64,000 bases of DNA, taken from assembly GCA_019096065.1 (NCBI GenBank), contig JAGUCH010000005.1, positions 3,968,001 to 4,032,000 on the forward strand. The letters are read 5' to 3'. Position numbers and translations under genes: made by a program. Under the pieces are notes generated by a model that worked only from the letters and a program-made list of their open reading frames with translations, searched no databases and had not been told where the DNA came from. Positions 9,195-20,500 of this stretch are shown one piece after another. Position 1 is the first letter of the stretch; every line of letters starts with the position of its first letter. The stretch comes from Paracyclopina nana (lineage: Eukaryota; Arthropoda; Copepoda; Cyclopoida; Cyclopettidae).

Positions 9195-12030
9195 CTAAAA
9201 ATCTGAAATTAACTTGCGATTGCTGCTCAGCGAGAATCCAACAAGTGACTGGTGTCCGTATGGAGGCCGCGAGGCGTTTTATCGAGAGCCTCAGCCTCCA
9301 TTCATCCTCCGTTCCCGTCCGTCGCTCGCAGAGAGCCAAGAGAGAATAATGCACCGCAACAACTACTTTGACATCAACACTACTAAATTGCTACCACTCT
9401 CACTCATGAAAAATTGCGCGCAGAAAGTGTTGGGTACATCACCTTCATACAGGACTGATAGGTTACAAAGTTGCCATGTTAAATAAAGGATCAATTTCGA
9501 AGCAAGAATTTTGAAGGGCATTTTTCCCAGAAAGAAGCTTGAAGCAATCTTTCAAAATAAGGACCAATTACGATTGACAGTCATCGTATTAGAGAATATA
9601 TCAATTTAATTTGCGGTATTCTCACGCAAAATGCAGTTTTCTTGCGGAGTTTTAGCGCTTTTTTGAAAGGTAGCAGCAAAAATCAAAAAGTTCGTTTTAA
9701 AAGGCTACCGAGTATTTAGAAGGTTTATAAATCAAGAATTATACAAAAGGAAAAACCAGCTTAACAAGATGATGCAGCAGCATTAACGACGGATATTCTC
9801 ACAGCAAATGATACGGCACAAAATAAATAATTACGGCAAACATTTTATTTCGAAAAAAAAACTTTTGTAATTGGCGGCCTTTGCACACAAGTAGTTTTCT
9901 GATATTGTAATATGACAAGCCTAAATCAAGGGGAAATGTCACAGTAAATACCAGATCTTTTTGAGTATGTTCGTACTGGTTAAGTCTGGAAGCCTCACGA
10001 TCAAAATCAAGATAAAAGGTAAACTTGTGTAGCTATGCAGAATTCACGCTCAAGTTAGCATTTGACAATAAAGCCGTTTTATAAGAAAAGTTTGTCGAAG
10101 TACACCACGAATATCCTCCTGCGTCAATGCCATTCAAGTTCACAAGTTAAATCTCCACTTTTCCCCCAGTCGACTCAAGACGAAGCTCTTCTCATTGAAA
10201 AGTGGAAACAAGCTCGCTCGCCATATAAAGACAAAACGAATAATAGACACGTGTGCAGCAGCAGCAGCAATGATGATCGGTGCGCAATTCATCAAAATCA
10301 ATCCGTAAAAGGCGAAGCGAATTGGGAAATTCTTCCTACCGTGCTTACTCAATATGGCGGACCTTCAAAAGATACCACTAGCTATACTACACGGTGCAAC
10401 TCTGAGCGCGTATGGAGCATTACAATTGAGGCGTGATTTTAATTGCGATTTCGCGCTTTTCCTTTATCCTGAGCTTGCTGCTGCTGCTGCGTGAAAATCC
10501 AACTGTACATTTGCAAGATTACCTTCGACAAGGCCGAGCTTGAACTTGACCCCGAAAACGGCGGCGGCGGCATCATTCCCAAAATCATCATCATCGGGGC
10601 GTTTAATATCATGATATCAAAAAGAGCACTGGAGCACGCCATCTTCGCATCCACCAATGCAATTTATGAGGCCATAATCAAAGCCCAGCCCTCGAGTTTT
10701 TCTCCAAGAGTGTCGAAGTCACAGACTCGCAATTGTCATGGCAATATGGGATTACCGTCGCCTAAGCTGCATGCACACGACCTCGTTTGTTCGCTGAGGA
10801 AGGATGATGTTACGATTTTGGCGAGCCTATAAAGAAATGAAGTGGCAAAACTCAGCTTAGCTGTACATAGTGTACTGGTAGTAATTTGAGAATTTTTGCT
10901 GAATTTCGACCATTGTCTATATGCTCCAAAATAACAAAAAGGGTTGAATGTCGAAAAGTTGTGCAGCAGCAGACAAAATGCACTTTTGTCAGACGCATTT
11001 TCTATATATGATGCAATACATGGCTTGAGTTGTGGAATTTACCAGCCAGATTTTTAATAAAAAGGGAATAAAGGTACCTATGGCAGGCTGCTGGTTGAAA
11101 AATGGCAAAATCAGGCACACAATGATGATATGTGAAGGCATCATTATTAGCACATTTGACCCGGAGCAATTTTCCATCTGAAAATCACGATTTTCTTGTC
11201 ATCTTGACAGAAAATGGCTTTAGCCACGTGCTCCACGTCTTTCAGCATGAGCATGTACATTGCATGGACTGGACGAAGGCCCAAAATATTTTTGATGATA
11301 CAGCACAGTAAAATTGAGGTATTATTCACAGGAATCCCAAATGTCAGGAAAGGGTTGCTGGGAAATCGTGGGATCTTGGCAGGAAAATTATCCTCCCTAT
11401 TTGCAAAGCTCCAGCGTAAAATTCACACACGTATCTAGAAGATTTCAAGACTTTTAACGCGCATCTCTTTTTTAGGGCTCTCGCTTGCAATTAAGCCACA
11501 GCCTTGACAATTGGCCCTCGAGTAGTGTTGACAAATGGCAGAATCTCGAGCAATGCAAACAAAATGACCGCGATTTTCAGCTAATTGCTTCAGCAATGTC
11601 TTGGTTGTTGTTGTCTTTATTCCCACTTTGAAACAAGCATAATGATAAATAAGTTCACTTATACGCCGCTCAAAACCTTTCACAATTCGCGCGCATTAAA
11701 TATAGGAATAAAAGCTAACGACTGTAGTATATGTGTGCTGACCACAAAGACGCTTTGCGTTCGGCCTCACAATCATCATCATTACTTATGGTAACCCTAA
11801 CACTCGGTAGCAAGGAGTTATATGAGTGGCAGTACCATCATTGTTATTACGATGATGGTGTAGCATATATATCGGGAGGGAGACAAGTTGAATGAGCACT
11901 TTCTGTAGTTTTAATAGATATGGCATACAATAAATTAAGGTATATATGAGCTGATTTTCTCACACTGGTGTTGCCGTCACTTTCCTTGCTTGCATTTCAC
12001 ATTTTAGAGAGAGTCTTTTTCACGAATAAT
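9195..12030. other. Intergenic, no supported gene
   Basis: About 2.8 kb. A frame at 10491-10832 (+) has somewhat protein-like composition and lies in a GC-richer patch, but it has no start context, splice partner or recognisable domain, so it is not called. A minus frame over the same bases is Met/Ser-rich and no better. The right end should include the 3' untranslated region of the repetitive secreted protein. Confidence 0.4.
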
Positions 12031-14568
12031 TCAGTCGAGATTGAACTGTCGCCACACACGCTCCTTCCGACGACTTTCGATGCGTTGCGACCAATCCGAG
12101 GAGTGTCGTTTGTGCTGCTGTTGTGCTACTGGAGATTCAACCAGAAACTGGTGGTGATAGGAAGCTCCGCGTTTTGAACTCTGACCATTGCGGTCACCCT
12201 GACCGTACTGAGGCTGAGCATCCCTCTCGGTGCCAGCCAGAATGACCGGAGCAGCGGCGGAGTCTTTGACCTCTTCGATCATCAATGGCACTGAAATGTA
12301 GCTGGGGCCACCGTCCTCGGAGGCCTCGGAAGGCTGATAGTTAGCCTGGGTGGTAGCGGCTTGATCCGCTGGCACCTCTCCGTACTCATCCTCGTAATAC
12401 TCATATTCTCCTTCTGGATATTGAGCACTCTCACTCAGGTTGTTGTTGTTGGAGGTCTCCTCCCCGCCTCCGTAAGACTCTTGCTCCTGACCGAGGGCAA
12501 GCTTGCCATCGCCCAGTTCAGGCTCGTCAGTTCGGAGGTCGAGCTGGAGCTCTTCCGGAAGTTCAGGAGGCACATTCTCGTCACCAATGTACTCGTACTC
12601 TGGCTGCTTCTCCTCGGCACCTTCTTCGTCGTATTCATAGGCTGGAATGACGGGTACTGCTGTTGTCTCATCGTCTCCGTATTTGGTGAGGAGGTCGATC
12701 TCACTCTTGGCCGGGCCACTGTCAAATCCGTTGGTCAAGTCCACAACTCCGTCAGACAAGTCAATTTCGATGGGTGCACGAGCTTCAGTGGTCACGTCAG
12801 CCTGAGTGAAATCAACATTTCTGAGGTCCTCAAACAGTGGAGATGGCTCCCCAGTTTCAGCCAGCTTCGTGGAGGTCAATTCACCCTCTGGAGCGTCTCC
12901 GGATTCCTCAACTCCGTTGCTGTTGCCTTCATTGCCGTAGGACTCGAAGCTGTCGGGTTTGCGTTCTGCGGATATGATTTCATCAGGAACGGGTGCAGAT
13001 GTACCCACGGGTGCAACTGGAGATCCATAGATATCAAGGTTGTTGTTGGTCTGGCCTCGGCCCGCAATCACAATGGGATTGGTCACAGGCAAGTCGATGT
13101 CAGTGGTGGGCAAGTTCGAGCCGAAAGTACTGGGTGAGCCGTAGCCCGAGGATGCGGGTTGGGGTGAACCGTAGCTTGAAGGGACAAAGCTTCCGGAGAG
13201 GTCATTGGTGATGGGGAGAGGTGCAGCGTTGTTTCCATAGGTGGGTTGGCGGATGAAAGGGTTATCATTGCTGTTGGAGTTGGATGGGCTCCCATAGCTA
13301 TTTTGGACTGGGGCAGAGTTCGCAACTGGAGCAGCGGCTCCGTAGTTGTTCTGAACGGGAGCGGAGTTGAAGGATGGGGAGGAGCCATAGCTATTGCTGA
13401 TGGGTGCAGAGTTGGGGGTAGGTGCTCCGTAGCCTGTTGATGCAGGTGCATTGTTAAACTGAGGACTTCCGTAGCCACTTTGAGGTGCAGAGGAGATGCC
13501 TTGTGCAGAGTTAAGAGAAATCACACCTGTTTGGGGAGAGCCGTAAGAGTCAGGTGCGGAGTTAACACTGATAGGATTGGCTTGAGGTGATCCATAGGAA
13601 TCTCCGGCTGAATTAAGACCAACTGGGGCTGCTTGAGGTGATCCATAGGAATCTCCGGCTGAATTAAAACTAGCTGGAGCTGCCTGAGGCGATCCGTACG
13701 AGTCTTGGTTAGGTGTGAGCTGTTGGTTGAAGCCACCACCGGGAGCCTCGGTGGCCAAGTTGGGAGCTGGCAGCTCGTAAAACACAGAGGAAGGTCCGAA
13801 TTCGGTGCTTTGAGGTCGTTGGCCGCGTCCAAAGTTGGAGGCTGAAACGGGTCCCACTGGGGCACCTTGAGGCGACCCATAGGAATCGAGATTGCCACCG
13901 CCAATAGGTGCGGCTTGGGGCGATCCGTAGGAATCAAGATTGCCACCGCCAATAGGTGCAGCTTGCGGTGATCCATACGAGTCGATATTTTGTGAGGCTG
14001 GAGCAGATTGTTGCTGGCCGCCACCTGAGTATCCGCTCGGAGCAGACTGCGAACTTCCATAGTTGCTGAGAGGAGCTTGAGGCCGCTGGGGAGGCTGGCC
14101 TCCGGCATAGCCTCCACTCAGTCCACCTGCAGGGTTCCTAGGTGGTGGTGGAGGTCTCGCATTTCCACCTCCATATGACGGTCTGGGGTTATTCTGCTGA
14201 GGAGCACCATATCCCGATGACGGACTCTGGGGAGCTCCGTAGCCAGAAGATGGGTTGTTCTGAGGAGCTCCATATCCACTGGATGGAGCTCCGGGCCTCC
14301 TTTGGCGGCCTCCTTTTCCTTTTCCCTTTCCTTTTCCACCGCCACCACCATTGCCTCCAAATAGGCCTCCCATCATTTTTCTGAACATGTCAAAGATATG
14401 CCCGATGGTTCTCTTCGATCGCTTATGCGGCTCTAGGCTCTCAACACTGGATAGGTGCACATCTTCGAGACTGGTGGCAGCTCCAGTATCTCCTTTCGTC
14501 TTGTGATGATCGGCCGTTACCACACACACCAAAACCACAACTATCGATACCACTAGAATCGACCTCAT
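12031..14568 (-). CDS. Secreted repetitive YG[SA]PQ-type matrix protein, cuticle-like
   Basis: A single open frame of 845 codons, unusual here because its neighbours are spliced. Residues 1-19 are a clear signal peptide (MRSILVVSIVVVLVCVVTA). A basic RSKR processing-type site near 50-53 precedes TIGHIFDMFRKMMGGLFGG, then a Gly/Lys run. From about 95 to 520 the chain is built from YGAPQ and YGSPQ repeats, including near-identical blocks such as DSYGSPQAAPIGGGNL. From about 560 to 760 it is acidic, with Tyr/Glu clusters (YEYYEDEYGE). The C-terminus is basic (SSKRG, QQHKRHSS). Tyr-Gly-Pro repeats resemble pro-resilin and other arthropod cuticle or silk-like proteins and would suit Tyr cross-linking, but no Rebers-Riddiford chitin-binding domain is seen. 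A structural extracellular matrix role is inferred. GC content is higher than in the flanks. Confidence 0.85.
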   Translation of the reverse strand: MRSILVVSIVVVLVCVVTADHHKTKGDTGAATSLEDVHLSSVESLEPHKRSKRTIGHIFDMFRKMMGGLFGGNGGGGGKGKGKGKGGRQRRPGAPSSGYGAPQNNPSSGYGAPQSPSSGYGAPQQNNPRPSYGGGNARPPPPPRNPAGGLSGGYAGGQPPQRPQAPLSNYGSSQSAPSGYSGGGQQQSAPASQNIDSYGSPQAAPIGGGNLDSYGSPQAAPIGGGNLDSYGSPQGAPVGPVSASNFGRGQRPQSTEFGPSSVFYELPAPNLATEAPGGGFNQQLTPNQDSYGSPQAAPASFNSAGDSYGSPQAAPVGLNSAGDSYGSPQANPISVNSAPDSYGSPQTGVISLNSAQGISSAPQSGYGSPQFNNAPASTGYGAPTPNSAPISNSYGSSPSFNSAPVQNNYGAAAPVANSAPVQNSYGSPSNSNSNDNPFIRQPTYGNNAAPLPITNDLSGSFVPSSYGSPQPASSGYGSPSTFGSNLPTTDIDLPVTNPIVIAGRGQTNNNLDIYGSPVAPVGTSAPVPDEIISAERKPDSFESYGNEGNSNGVEESGDAPEGELTSTKLAETGEPSPLFEDLRNVDFTQADVTTEARAPIEIDLSDGVVDLTNGFDSGPAKSEIDLLTKYGDDETTAVPVIPAYEYDEEGAEEKQPEYEYIGDENVPPELPEELQLDLRTDEPELGDGKLALGQEQESYGGGEETSNNNNLSESAQYPEGEYEYYEDEYGEVPADQAATTQANYQPSEASEDGGPSYISVPLMIEEVKDSAAAPVILAGTERDAQPQYGQGDRNGQSSKRGASYHHQFLVESPVAQQQHKRHSSDWSQRIESRRKERVWRQFNLD

Positions 14569-17500
14569 TTTTTATGACTATATATGTATATGGTAGTGTG
14601 CAAGGGGAGAAGAATGCCTCTTGAAATTTGGGGGGAAACTTGACTTAGATGTGTACTCGAAAATAATTAAGGACTAGGTCGTTTCTTCACATGGTCTTTT
14701 CCGCGGCCTCTGACTAGATTTTTCGGACGTCCTTTATTGCAGGACGTCGACCAAGAACTGGGGATCTTCTTCTTCTTCGCACATGAACCATAGAGTTCGA
14801 GCCATCCGCGATCTGACGCGGTTCCGCGCGTTCAAGTCTCCTCCAGCGAGCGCAGCGACGGCCGCGATACACTAGGCATTGCATTGCTGTTGACAACTGC
14901 AGCGTGAGGAGAGGTTTCACTGCCACCAGATGGCGCCGCAAATGAAGGTCATGATCAAGACTTCATGCCAAACTCATTTTCTTCTGCGGGCACCGCCGCC
15001 ATATTCCAGCATACATATGAGCGGTGAGAGGATCTAGGCTTGGCGTACGCATTTTCCCAGTCAAAAAAGGGATGGTTGTACCTATGACGACGCTAATGAT
15101 GGCATGACCCGGTGCAAAAAAGAGCTGATTGAAAATCAGATCTGCCAAAGGTCACCACCATCGTGGCTATTTTCCAGCTTTTTTCCAAATGTTTATGCAA
15201 CTTTATACATTTTAGCATCACTAAGGTTCGCCAAGGGCATCTAGCTAGGAGTAATGTGGCTCGATTCCCTTTAGATAGCTAATCTGCAATTATTTTCAAT
15301 TCTCCATCAATTTCAGCAGGAGTAAAGCAATCACGTTGGACGATCTGCAGCAGCCATCAATTGCCCAAGTTTATGCCCAATTTGCCATAACTTTGGAGTG
15401 GCGCGCTGCTTGAATATGCTGGTGAGTCAAGACCAAAAATAGCATCTAAAGGCTGCTCGTGAAAAACACCTAACAGGCCCCCTGCCATCGAACATGTCTG
15501 GAAAACTGCATTTCTCCTGCAGCGAGCATGGCGGTAGTGGCCATGAAGCAAATCATGGCAGCGTCGTAAAATACGAGCCAGCCAATATTGGTAGAGGGCC
15601 TGAGATCATCAATTGAATTTTGAGTGAAGGGGGTCAACATTTGGATCCACTTTGGCTCATCTGCATAAAAGATTGCGCCATGTCAAGGAGGAGTCGCGAG
15701 GACTTGCACCATAAGCTTCGCATATCTTCTTCGACCTTTGGCTCATAAGATCGTGAGCGCAGGAAAAAATGACTAATGTACTTTTAAGCCCCATACACAA
15801 CCGCAGCATACTGTACAGTGCTCTGTGCGCGCTGGGAAAAATGGCAGTTAATGAGATTTTTGGCACTTAACCACCAGATCTGTCGAGCACCGGTACTTTT
15901 GTAGTCAATCTTTCTGGATACACTCTCGGAATTTGGCCAGAATGCTTAATTTGGGCGAGCTGCTATGTCACGTTTCGTCGGGATTTGGCTGCGCGCGTTT
16001 TCTTCAATTTAACGTCTACCTCGTAGTTTACATGATGAGTTTCTTGAGCTTTGCTTTTTTTTTACAACTGTTGATAGCCCAGGATGCTCGTCATACTGCG
16101 ATGTCACATTTATATCCTTACCTATTTGGTAAAAGTGCAATCAAACATCACGCACAAGAATGTGACTGTGCAATTGTGAGAATTGCAACTTTCATTCGAA
16201 CACACAGTGTGTGCGAAGGCGGCATCCTAAAAAGAGATCTCATCGAGAAAACTTCCTCGTAAAGGCCATTTTTACTCTATGAAGCTTGTTTTTTGAAAGC
16301 AGAACAGAAGGAGCACCAAGCTCTTGACCAACTTTAGCAATGTCGCATTCATTTGCACTGATCGCTATCAAGTGTTTAAACTTTATGGCTCTAGCTTTTG
16401 CAACTAAGTAGCATGGCACACAATATAAAACTCAACTAGAATGTACTATAAATACATGTAATGTAAAAAGCCAAGTTGCTGGCTTTTGATGCGATGGCTA
16501 AATGATTGGGCATTAGGCAAAACGCTGAGAGGATCAGTGGAATCCAGGCTCTTGGGCAACTTTTAAGTGACCAATCATGGAGGAAGAAAATTTCAATCAG
16601 TAGAAGAAGCAGACACGACGTTCCAGAGTAGTAGCTTTAGAAGAAGCAATTTTTGCTGAGATCTCAATTAATCGCTCATGCCATTTATGAGGTAAATCAC
16701 GACTTGCTTGGGATTTCCCAATTGCAATATCTTTTGTATGCTGCTGATCGGATTACCGAGCTGAAGATTCATGACATCAGTTGAGCTCCCTCCTATTGTG
16801 CTAGACCCAGATTATTACAGGTTTTTCAACGTGTGCGAAGAAGATGATGCCGTGGAAGAGCAGCAGAGGAGCGCGCCACAATGGGGGAAAACACTGGGGA
16901 GAGTAAAAAAACCGAGGATCATGTTTTTTCTCCAAAGGGTTAATCTCAAAGTGACCGTCCGTGTCAGAGCACGATGACGTGAGCCACGTGGTTTCAACAT
17001 GGTGGGCTATATGCCCAAATAAAAGCGGAGCTTTTTTGGCCATATTTTCATAGTGCCTCACGGCGCAGCGAGAGCCTGAGAAACTTCGTCGTCTGACCTT
17101 GAAGGCACCGTTGGAATTCCAGGCCGAACCTTAAAAGCGAAGACGACTGGGGGATTGCTCAAAAATTATTTATTCAAGAAGGAGACAAATAAGACGTTAA
17201 TGAATGGCCATGGAAACTTGTTGGCTAGCTCCAAATAAATGAACTCGAGGATACACTCTCAAAAATAAAAGAAAAACATATGTAAACTTTGAGGTTCAAG
17301 TTCACGACAAAATGCTCGTAAGAAAATGCGTAAAAACCTAACTCAACATTTGGGCTAAAGTCAGTTCTTTCAGACTTTATTTTTACAGCTAGCTTCTTAA
17401 TAAAACTTTTAGTTAATTCTAAAGCCTTTCTAAAACATTAACAATGATAGGTTGCATCACGATCTACCCTAATCGCCCATAAAAAGGCTGCTTAGTGTTA

Positions 17501-20500
17501 GACTGAGTTCACTGAGAGAGGTCGTCAGCAGCAACTCTCTCCACTCTCCTTGTAATTTCTGAGCCTGGATTTCTGATTTCACAGTTTCGTTAAAATACAA
17601 TTTAACTTAAACAAAACAGCTTTCAACAGCTATTTTGCATTAGTTGTTTCGCGTAAATGCACGACGTGTATCGCATATGCTGATCATTTTCATGAATACC
17701 ACTTCTGCTGCATTACTATTACTATTGCTATTATTAACTGCATTGCATTGTTGAAATGTCAAATTAAAAATTATTTACAGCCATGATGGGGTGAGATTGA
17801 ATTGGAATGGCTTTACAAGCATCCAATAAAAATCAAATGTACAATGGTATGGACAAATTGCTCAGCGGTGACCACATACCTTATTAGATGCATAACATCA
17901 GCTCGTTAAATTGATTTGTCAACTGGGCAAAGTTGCACTTTTTTACGAGCTTTTGCGACAATAAGGCTCATTTCTATATATACCACAAAGCTTCATTTAC
18001 TTCCTGCAATACTTTTCACGCTCTAAAACCTCAAGCTGAGTATGACAATGAATTATGTCAACTTCATAGGGAGTCTTCTTCATTTGTCAAATTGTGGACA
18101 TTAGACGTTAGGCACTATGCAGCAGAAGAATGCAGTTTGCAGTCATAAAGCACATTATGTGAAAAAAGTGTGAATAAGGGGACAAAACGGTTCCTTTGGC
18201 AGTCAATGGCGTCACGAATTTTGCTTCTTGGCATTCGTCAACGTGTGCGGTCTATTTTTCGAAGGTCTTTCCCCGTTTAGGCAATGCTGATTTGCCAAAA
18301 AAGAGGCATCCATCTTGATTTGCCCAAGCAAGCAGTTTTTGTGCCTCGCTGCCACATATTAATTACGGTATTTAGATTTTAATCAGAGAAGTCGTGAGGC
18401 TCTCAAGAATGTAATGGGGCTCATCATCACTGCTGCAGTCCCCGATGAAAAAAAACATTTCAAAAACTGAATCGTGGCACTTATTTGAAAAGGCTACGTT
18501 TACTTTTTTTTCAACAGCAGCAGCAACTACATTTAAAGTCAGCCCAATGCTCATTCGCATTTTGAATGGGATTCATCCAGTCGCGAATGTATATGAAAAG
18601 GACTCGATTTTCCACGCAGTCAAACAGGCTGAAGCAAGCCTTTGAATTTCGTTTGATGAAAGGCACATTCAACTATGATCTACTCTGACATGTTTAGCTA
18701 TTTTCACCATTAATTGAACATATAGTAATTTTCTCATGGGGATGACTTTATGGGAGAGTAAGGTCGTAAAATGTAGGATTGCAATCATCGATCATAACCC
18801 ACTGCACCCCCCTTTTGATATTATTGCCAGTCCTCTTCTTTTGACCCTACCTGTCACGTTTGTGTCTGGAAAGAAGACGAGCTACCGGAAAAACACCAAG
18901 GTTGGGAGCCATAAACTGTTCCATTTCACCTTTTGCATTTAGATTTGTTCCATTCAAGATGGACTGATGATGTCATGCATGATTTCTCAAAGTTTTACAT
19001 CCAGCTCGCGATAAAGAATGTTTCCAATTTCCGGCTGTCCAGATCTCAAGTTGGGCCATTTTTCTACATTCCAGGCAAAATAGTAAGTTAAGGTAAGTCA
19101 AAAAGTCTGATTTTTTGCATAAAAAGCCGAATGTAGCGAGAATGATTCGACCTTTAAGAGTTGTCAATTTACGATTTATTTTGGTTTTCAAAATCCTTCC
19201 AGATTTTGTCACACCTAGATGGATGCAAAAATCGCCAGGGTGAAAACTGCAAAAAAGGATACGCTTAAAAATAGAAACGCGACGAATTGACAAATAATTC
19301 AGTGACACCAACTAGCTCAAAATCTAATGGTTGCAACAGATCAAAGGAAAAAAGGTCGTAAATGAAATTGGGCAATTTCTACTTTCTCTGCCTAAATTAC
19401 TCTTTTGCCTAAATGATTTGTTGGAAAAGAGATGGAAAACGCAAATTAAGAAATCTTCATCAGTACATAAAGAATTGAATTATTTTGCCAGCAGCAAAGT
19501 TGTAGTGACATAAATGAAAGGTCAGGCAAGTATCACATTTGAATAAATTAAATGCCTGCGTGCACCACTCTGAGCTAATGGTTAAAACCGCCATGAGCAC
19601 TGCTGCTGCTTCTTTATGAATGGAACAGTCTTTGAACTACTGAGCGAAAATATTATTATTTTTTAAAGCTGCTTTTTTCTTGAAAGGCATTCTTTGAAGG
19701 GCTTACAGGAATGTAAAAATGTTGAAGAACACGTGTCGCACTTCTTTGTGATTACTATACGCTGGCAAAAAAGTCTCAACTACACGACTTTTTAGCCAGT
19801 CACTGTACTCTCGTGCGAGCAAGAAGAACCAACCAAGAGGGAGGTCAAGCTGGGAGATTTTTTGCCTTAATTGTTCATAGGAAGCCAGTAGTATCAGGCT
19901 TTTTTCACTGGCCTTGGCACCATCTTTTAAAGCAGCTTTCAACGCATAAATTGAAGATGAGCATCCAAAAGTTTGTGGCTAAAATTTACAGCCATAGATA
20001 CTGGTGTAGAATGCATTGCGCAATGTGCCCACGTCGTTTGTTAAACGTGTTGGCTGTAAAAGAGTTATTTTGTCTTCGAGAAGTCACCGTTAAGCTTAAG
20101 CTGGATGGATAGCCCTACGTAACTTTTCTGAAATGCCACCCTTCTTTCCCAAAATGGAAACTGCCTCGTTTTACGAGCTACCTCAAGAAGATGATGCTAC
20201 ACTGACAAGTAGCGTATAAAGAGTAAAAGGGACGACGATCTGAAAAGGATTATAAAGTTGGCTTTCTGGAGCACAAAAGGTATTCTGGGGTTAATTGAAC
20301 TACAATTCCGAGAAGAGATACGAGCCAAATAAGCCCTTTGAGGCATATGAAAACCTTTTCTGCATTGAGGTCAAGTAGGGAGTGAGCCTTACTTAAGGTG
20401 GACTTTTTATAACCAAACTTTCCAGGTCAATATGAGCACAATGACAATTTGAACGACCACCAAGGTTTCTTTGGGATATCCTATATAATGAAAACTGACT

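Noticed and set aside
10491-10832. 113-codon plus-strand frame in a GC-richer patch
   Set aside because: Composition is somewhat protein-like, but there is no recognisable domain, partner exon or promoter signal.
12361-13137. Long plus-strand open frame
   Set aside because: It is antisense to the repetitive secreted protein; the frame is kept open by that gene's repeats and GC bias.
14725-14748. Hairpin of GGACGTCC and GGACGTC as a regulatory element
   Set aside because: Too short to separate from chance, and no promoter or terminator context supports it.
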